From: UBA5078 sp963977405
GTDB lineage: Bacteria; Pseudomonadota; Gammaproteobacteria; Pseudomonadales; Pseudohongiellaceae
Assembly (NCBI GenBank): GCA_963977405.1
Contig: CAXBOY010000056.1
Location: 1-19,636, forward strand
Reading direction: 5' to 3'
DNA length: 19,636 nt
The position numbers and the translations under genes were made by a program. How positions within the stretch are numbered: the stretch's first letter is position 1; every line of letters starts with the position of its first letter. The notes under the pieces were generated by a model. It searched no databases. It was given only the letters and a program-made list of their open reading frames with translations, and was not told the origin of the DNA. Positions 15,548-19,636 of the stretch are shown piece by piece.

Positions 15548-16467
15548 CGATACAGTGCGTTCTTAGTTCCATCGGCTTGACGCTTGAACCGCCGGTATTC
15601 CCATTGGTATTGACTAGGAGCCTGCCGAACACAATCTTCAACCGTTGTGTTTAGAGCGTGTGCCGCTAAATCTAAATCAACACTGTCGACCTCCGGCCTA
15701 GCTCTGGCGACCACTATCTCGAAACCCTCACCTTTTGCTAAACGCTTAGCAAAAATACTGAGCACCGTGGCATCTGTGCGTTTAGCTAACTTCGCCACCA
15801 ATGTCATGGTGAGAGCGTCCACGCCGAAGAAAGGCGCAAAAACTCCGCTATCAAAATTCGGCTCTTGGTCTGGCAAGATGCCCACGATCTCGCCACGCCC
15901 CAAGGCTTTGACTAACATCGCCACACCTTTAGCCGTGGTAGGGGCGAGCTTCGCTCCTAGCCGACCTCGATATTTCAGCATGCGCTCTTCGAACGCCGCT
16001 AACTTCGGCGGCTTATAGAGATAGGTCGATTGACGCTGGCTGTCGAGAAATAGGCCGCATAGCTCCCAGTTGCCGAGGTGGGGCGCCAACATAATCACGC
16101 CTTTGTTCGTGCTAATCGCCTGATCGAGAATTTCCTGTCCGCTAACCCTTACGATGTGTTCGAGTGCCTGTGGCGCGGGACGAACCCAGATTCTGCCCAA
16201 CTCGCACGCAGTCTTCGCGGTCTCTATTAGACTATCCTTAGCTAAACCGTCTAGTTCATGCGGCGTTAGCTCGGGAAAACAGAGCTCTAAATTTTTGCGG
16301 GTGACGCGAGCCGACTCAGACTTGCGCATCCACGCGAGCTTACCGATTGCCGAACCCAAGCCATGGGCGATACGCAGTGGCAGCAGGCTACACAAGCGTA
16401 GCACTGTAATAAGCGAATAGACTTTTACGTTCTGAATAGCGAAATCCTCTTTGCACCGGCTTCTCAA
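15544..16467 (-). CDS. lpxL: Lipid A biosynthesis acyltransferase (LpxL/HtrB family)
   Basis: It transfers a secondary acyl chain (laurate in E. coli LpxL) onto Kdo2-lipid IVA or a related precursor at the inner membrane. From the maximal start it has 307 residues: an N-terminal hydrophobic segment (about 14-35), then the catalytic HX4E motif as HLGNWE at 130-135, GVAMLVKALGRGEIVGILPDQ and a C-terminal APSQYQWEYRRFK. LpxL, LpxM and LpxP are similar; the exact acyl chain cannot be told. The start is odd: no ATG exists in frame. The TTG at 16467 lies directly after an in-frame TAG and lacks a Shine-Dalgarno sequence, while an ATT at 16437 has AAAGAGGA at seven bases spacing (16452-16445) and would give a natural-looking MQNVKVYSL N-terminus of 297 residues. 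Confidence 0.92.
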   Translation of the reverse strand: MRSRCKEDFAIQNVKVYSLITVLRLCSLLPLRIAHGLGSAIGKLAWMRKSESARVTRKNLELCFPELTPHELDGLAKDSLIETAKTACELGRIWVRPAPQALEHIVRVSGQEILDQAISTNKGVIMLAPHLGNWELCGLFLDSQRQSTYLYKPPKLAAFEERMLKYRGRLGAKLAPTTAKGVAMLVKALGRGEIVGILPDQEPNFDSGVFAPFFGVDALTMTLVAKLAKRTDATVLSIFAKRLAKGEGFEIVVARARPEVDSVDLDLAAHALNTTVEDCVRQAPSQYQWEYRRFKRQADGTKNALYR

Positions 16468-16491
16468 CTAGGGATCTAGCGCCTCAAGCAT
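16468..16491 (-). other. Seven-codon open frame directly upstream of lpxL
   Basis: ATG CTT GAG GCG CTA GAT CCC TAG (MLEALDP) is in the same frame as lpxL and stops just before its TTG. It could be a leader peptide, the remnant of an ATG-started N-terminus broken by a nonsense codon, or chance. No strong Shine-Dalgarno sequence precedes it. Confidence 0.3.
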
Positions 16492-16509
16492 GGCTCTGAG
16501 TGGCCGAAT

Positions 16510-16536
16510 TCTATAGTAGCTTAGCGCTCCCAGCAA
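16510..16536 (-). promoter_or_regulatory. Candidate promoter for lpxL
   Basis: On the minus strand TTGCTG (16536-16531) and TATAGA (16515-16510) form a -35/-10 pair with a short 15-bp spacer. Transcription would start near 16503, upstream of the small open frame. This is weak evidence from sequence match only. Confidence 0.25.
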
Positions 16537-16546
16537 AAGCGACTGA

Positions 16547-16565
16547 CCGATACGGGAGGTATCGG
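16547..16565 (+). promoter_or_regulatory. Perfect dyad with Shine-Dalgarno-like loop before glyQ
   Basis: The arms CCGATAC (16547-16553) and GTATCGG (16559-16565) are exact 7-base complements around GGGAG. As RNA it forms a 7-bp hairpin that holds GGGAGG, the only Shine-Dalgarno match for the ATG at 16574. As DNA it is a 19-bp palindrome in the lpxL/glyQ divergent promoter region. No T-run follows, so it is not a terminator, and it does not resemble a T-box or glycine riboswitch. Confidence 0.55.
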
Positions 16566-16573
16566 CCACTAGT

Positions 16574-17578
16574 ATGGATATTGACTATGGAATCGAGGAT
16601 AATCGGCCTCTTCTAATTATTGACCCCCCGGAGAGTTTCTTGTCCGCCACAGCACCCCAGCCCGACCTTGGGACCTTTCAAGGTTTAATTCTGGCGCTTC
16701 AACAATTTTGGGCGAATAAAGGCTGCGTGCTTATGCAGCCACTGGATATGGAAGTGGGCGCAGGCACCTTCCATCCCGCCACCTTCCTCAAGGCCATCGG
16801 CCCGGAGAGCTGGAATACTGCCTATGTGCAGCCCAGCCGTCGACCAACAGATGGTCGTTATGGCGAGAACCCCAATAGGCTCCAGCATTATTACCAGTTC
16901 CAAGTCATTCTTAAGCCTTCGCCACCCGATATTCAGGAGCTCTACTTAGAGTCCTTAGTTAGCCTCGGTATCGATACGAAGATACATGATATTCGCTTCG
17001 TCGAAGACAATTGGGAGTCTCCGACTCTAGGCGCTTGGGGCTTGGGCTGGGAAGTCTGGCTAAATGGGATGGAGGTGACTCAGTTTACCTATTTTCAGCA
17101 AGTTGGTGGCCTAGAGTGCTTCCCCGTTAGTGGTGAGATTACCTACGGTATCGAGCGTATCGCGATGTATTTGCAGGGTGTCGATAGCATCTATGACATC
17201 GTCTGGACCAATGGCCCCAATGGGGTGGTCACCTATGGTGACGTGTTCCGTCAGAATGAAGTCGAGATGTCAGCCTATAATTTTGAGCATGCGAACGTGC
17301 CAAATCTGTTTCGCTATTTCGACGACTGCGAGGCGCAGTGTGAGTTATTGATTGAGAAGGGTTTAGCCCTGCCAGCTTACGAGCAGGTGCTCAAAGCCTC
17401 TCATTATTTCAATCTTCTCGATGCACGTCATGCCATCTCCGTGACTGAGCGACAGCGTTTTATCTTGCGAGTGCGGGCTCTTTCTCGAAAGGTCGCCGAG
17501 ACTTATTTCGAGAGCCGCAAGGCTCTGGGTTTTCCCTTGGCGCCGCAAGCCTTACGAGATCAATACCTGGACACATAG
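16574..17578 (+). CDS. glyQ: Glycyl-tRNA synthetase alpha subunit
   Basis: This is the catalytic class II subunit of the bacterial alpha2beta2 GlyRS, which activates glycine and, with GlyS, charges tRNA(Gly). The core is highly conserved: TFQGLILALQQFW, QPLDMEVGAGTFHP, YVQPSRRPTDGRYGENPNRL (motif 2 region), DIRFVEDNWESPTLGAWGLG, TQFTYFQQVGG and GEITYGIERIAMY. From the ATG at 16574 it has 334 residues, about 30 more than E. coli GlyQ (303), and the first 22-28 match nothing I know in the family. A TTG at 16640, with GGAGAG at 16630-16635, would give a 312-residue protein starting (M)SATAPQPDLGTFQGL, nearer the usual length. I give the longer frame, but the TTG start is at least as likely. glyS follows after 65 bp. 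Confidence 0.95.
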   Translation: MDIDYGIEDNRPLLIIDPPESFLSATAPQPDLGTFQGLILALQQFWANKGCVLMQPLDMEVGAGTFHPATFLKAIGPESWNTAYVQPSRRPTDGRYGENPNRLQHYYQFQVILKPSPPDIQELYLESLVSLGIDTKIHDIRFVEDNWESPTLGAWGLGWEVWLNGMEVTQFTYFQQVGGLECFPVSGEITYGIERIAMYLQGVDSIYDIVWTNGPNGVVTYGDVFRQNEVEMSAYNFEHANVPNLFRYFDDCEAQCELLIEKGLALPAYEQVLKASHYFNLLDARHAISVTERQRFILRVRALSRKVAETYFESRKALGFPLAPQALRDQYLDT

Positions 17579-17588
17579 CCGCAGAGTA

Positions 17589-17611
17589 CGCGATGGCGAC
17601 CAGACATCGTG
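17589..17611 (+). other. Hairpin in the glyQ-glyS gap
   Basis: CGCGATG (17589-17595) can pair with CATCGTG (17605-17611) through seven pairs, one of them G-U, around a 9-base loop. A TCCTTTTG stretch follows at some distance, too far and too short for a clear intrinsic terminator. It may tune glyS expression or mRNA stability; this is inference. Confidence 0.3.
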
Positions 17612-17643
17612 CTGCTCCTTTTGAATAGATATTGCAGGAAACC

Positions 17644-19636
17644 ATGGCAACTAGAGACTTTTTTGTAGAAATAGGTACGGGCGAACTGCCACCTAAGGCG
17701 CTGCGTCAGCTATCTCACGCTTTTACCGCCGGAATTCGTACCGCTGTCGAAGCTGCAGCACTTGGCTTCGCCTCCATCGATAGTTTCGCGACCCCACGTC
17801 GACTTGCAGTAAGAATATCAGGGCTAGATGAAAAGCAGGCAGACAAGGCCATTGAACGAACAGGCCCAGCAGTGGCTGCCGCCTATGATAAAGAAGGCAA
17901 GCCAACTCCTGCCGCGGCAGGTTTCGCTCGCTCCTGTGGCGTTGAGCTCGAGGCTCTCGAACAAGTCGAGAAAGACGGCGTCCTCAAGCTGACCTTCCGC
18001 TCCACCAGTAAGGGCAGTGAAACCAAAGCGCTTCTAGCCGACATCGTGGTAAAAGCCCTAGCAACTCTGCCCATCCCTAAGAAGATGCGTTGGGGTAGCA
18101 GCAGGGAGGAGTTCGTTCGGCCCGTGCATTGGATCGTAATGTTGTTCGGCGATGAAGTACTGCCAGCGAACATTCTCGGCATCGACTCGGGCAAGCACTC
18201 CCGTGGTCACCGCTTCATGCATGATCAGACGATAGAGATTAGCTCACCCGCACAGTACGAGGCACTGCTAGAGAAGGCCTTCGTCGTGGTCGATTACGAC
18301 GCCCGCAAAGAGATTATTCGCCGCTTGGTTACAGAGCAGGGCGAGCAACTCGGCGCTACTGTGATCATAGAGGAAGACCTTCTCGACGAGGTCACCGCTC
18401 TAGTTGAGTGGCCGGTCGCGCTGACGGGCCGCTTCGATGAGCACTTCCTTTCAGTGCCACGCGAGGCCCTAGTGTCCTCCTTGAAGTCACACCAGAAGTG
18501 CTTCTATCTGCTGGATGAGAAAGAGCAATTGCTGCCCAACTTCATTACCGTTAGCAATATCATCAGCCAAGACCCCGCTCAGGTAATCGCCGGCAACGAG
18601 AGGGTAATCCGCCCTAGGCTTTCGGACGCTAAGTTCTTCTTCGATACCGATCGCAAGCAGACTCTGGCCTCTCGGCAAGAGCAACTCAAGACCATCGTTT
18701 TCCAACAGGAATTGGGCACGGTGTTCGAGAAGTCCGCGCGTGTCTCACAGTTGAGCCTCTTCATCGCTGCCCAGCTATCGGCCTCGGGGCCATGGTGCGA
18801 GCGAGCGGCATTACTCTCCAAGTGCGACCTAGTTACCGATCTCGTCTCGGAGTTCGCCGAGTTACAGGGTGTCGCCGGCTATCACTATGCACTACACGAT
18901 GAAGAACCCGAAGAAGTAGCGCTGGCTCTAAACGAGCAATATATGCCCCGTTTCTCCGGTGATCAGTTGCCGAGCACTACTACCGGCTGTGTCTTAGCCA
19001 TTGCCGACAAGCTCGACACGATCGTCGGCCTTTTCGCTATAGGGCAACCCCCCACTGGCTCTAAGGACCCGTTCGCGCTGCGCCGTGCGGCGCTTGGTAT
19101 CTTACGTATCATCGTGGAGAAAGAGCTAGACCTCGATATTTTGCTCTGCATCCGCAATGCTTGCGAGCAGTACAGTGCCCTTAAGTTGCCAGAAGGCTTA
19201 GACGCGCAAGTCTTCGATTTCCTCCTAGACCGTTTCCGCGCCTGGTACCAAGCCGAGGGAATTAGCGCCGAAGTTTTCCAGTCCGTATTCCAGCTCAAGC
19301 CGACTAAACCTTGGGATTTCAATCTTCGTATTCGCGCAGTGCATCGTTTCAGTCAACTAGCCGAGGCGCAATCTCTGGCCTCTGCGAATAAGCGCGTCTC
19401 AAATATCCTGCAAAAGCAGGGCGACACCGCGAATACAGATGACAGCGTAGACCCTAGTCTGTTTAAAGATGACGCCGAACAACAACTAGCGGACAAATTA
19501 GAGCAATGTCGGCTTGTCGCAGAGCCCCTGTTCCTGAAGCGTGAGTACACTGCAGGCCTAGAAGCGCTAGCTGGCAGCAAACAGGCTATCGATAACTTCT
19601 TTGAGAAAGTATTGGTAATGGATGAGGATCTCGCAC
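17644..19636 (+). CDS. glyS: Glycyl-tRNA synthetase beta subunit (partial, 3' end missing)
   Basis: This is the tRNA-binding partner of GlyQ; its body and C-terminal anticodon-binding domain recognise tRNA(Gly). The frame runs open from the ATG at 17644 to the right edge: 664 whole codons of an expected 690 or so, so only about 25 C-terminal residues are missing. It starts MATRDFFVEIGTGELPPKAL, typical of GlyS, and has FATPRRLAVRI, GPAVAAAYDKEGKPTPAAAG, MRWGSSREEFVRPVHWIV, LLDEVTALVEWPVALTG, SVPREALVSSLKSHQKCFYL and RLSDAKFFFDTDRK in family order, then the HD-like region and LPSTTTGCVLAIADKLDTIVGLF. AGGAA lies six bases ahead of the ATG. No frameshift or internal stop is seen. Co-transcription with glyQ is expected. 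Confidence 0.96.
   Translation, partial: MATRDFFVEIGTGELPPKALRQLSHAFTAGIRTAVEAAALGFASIDSFATPRRLAVRISGLDEKQADKAIERTGPAVAAAYDKEGKPTPAAAGFARSCGVELEALEQVEKDGVLKLTFRSTSKGSETKALLADIVVKALATLPIPKKMRWGSSREEFVRPVHWIVMLFGDEVLPANILGIDSGKHSRGHRFMHDQTIEISSPAQYEALLEKAFVVVDYDARKEIIRRLVTEQGEQLGATVIIEEDLLDEVTALVEWPVALTGRFDEHFLSVPREALVSSLKSHQKCFYLLDEKEQLLPNFITVSNIISQDPAQVIAGNERVIRPRLSDAKFFFDTDRKQTLASRQEQLKTIVFQQELGTVFEKSARVSQLSLFIAAQLSASGPWCERAALLSKCDLVTDLVSEFAELQGVAGYHYALHDEEPEEVALALNEQYMPRFSGDQLPSTTTGCVLAIADKLDTIVGLFAIGQPPTGSKDPFALRRAALGILRIIVEKELDLDILLCIRNACEQYSALKLPEGLDAQVFDFLLDRFRAWYQAEGISAEVFQSVFQLKPTKPWDFNLRIRAVHRFSQLAEAQSLASANKRVSNILQKQGDTANTDDSVDPSLFKDDAEQQLADKLEQCRLVAEPLFLKREYTAGLEALAGSKQAIDNFFEKVLVMDEDLA

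Noticed and set aside
15647..16018. A 123-codon open frame antisense to the lpxL-family gene
   Set aside because: It is low-complexity Ala/Ser/Lys-rich translation opposite a clear gene, with no start signals or family resemblance.
16501..16640. T-box or glycine riboswitch controlling glyQS
   Set aside because: The leader is too short and lacks T-box or glycine-aptamer landmarks.
1..19636. A hidden mobile element, defence system, CRISPR array or tRNA
   Set aside because: Nearly every base is covered by recognised housekeeping genes, the gaps are short, and I saw no direct-repeat arrays, transposase motifs or tRNA-like cloverleaf with a CCA end.

Overview
This window looks like a conserved housekeeping stretch of a marine-type or free-living gammaproteobacterial chromosome. 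It is densely packed, about half GC by eye, and I see no mobile element, tRNA, rRNA or CRISPR array. Every large reading frame belongs to a well-known family. Gene content and local order (glyS, glyQ, lpxL-type acyltransferase, trkA, rsmB, fmt, def, LysM protein, dprA, hemF, aroE, gamma-carbonic anhydrase, prlC, cytochrome oxidase) recall the oriC-proximal region of Pseudomonas, in condensed form. Several details differ from Pseudomonas: trkH follows trkA, purE sits between dprA and hemF where pseudomonads carry tsaC and qor, and CTAG tetranucleotides are common. A Cellvibrionales-like or related lineage is my best guess, not a firm assignment.

Layout. (1) 1-2001, leftward: ctaD (cut by the window edge) and coxB, the two catalytic subunits of a caa3-type cytochrome c oxidase, behind a roughly 270-nt leader and a strong extended -10 promoter at about 2281-2289. 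(2) 2386-4437, leftward: prlC, oligopeptidase A; divergent from it, 4530-5087, a gamma-carbonic-anhydrase-like hexapeptide protein. (3) 5094-9713, leftward: LysM protein, dprA, purE, hemF, aroE, probably two transcription units (LysM-dprA and purE-hemF-aroE) that may read through. (4) 9832-15547, rightward: def-fmt-rsmB-trkA-trkH, tightly coupled by overlaps and very short gaps. (5) 15544-16467, leftward: an LpxL/HtrB-family lipid A acyltransferase whose stop overlaps the trkH stop. (6) 16574-19636, rightward: glyQ-glyS, the alpha2beta2 glycyl-tRNA synthetase, with glyS cut by the right edge.

Functional themes. Respiration is served by coxB/ctaD and, through haem supply, hemF. Start of translation is served by fmt, which formylates initiator Met-tRNA, by def, which removes the formyl group, and by rsmB, which methylates 16S rRNA. 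Potassium uptake is served by trkA and trkH, and glycine charging by glyQS. LysM-dprA may link a type IV pilus secretin anchor with incoming-DNA processing.

I did not find a new defence or mobile system. The points worth a second look are at gene starts and in control regions: a perfect dyad holding a Shine-Dalgarno-like sequence ahead of glyQ, an lpxL gene with no ATG start, a TrkA whose first nucleotide-binding motif is degenerate, recurring extended -10 elements, a long structured coxB leader, and the lack of CTAG depletion.
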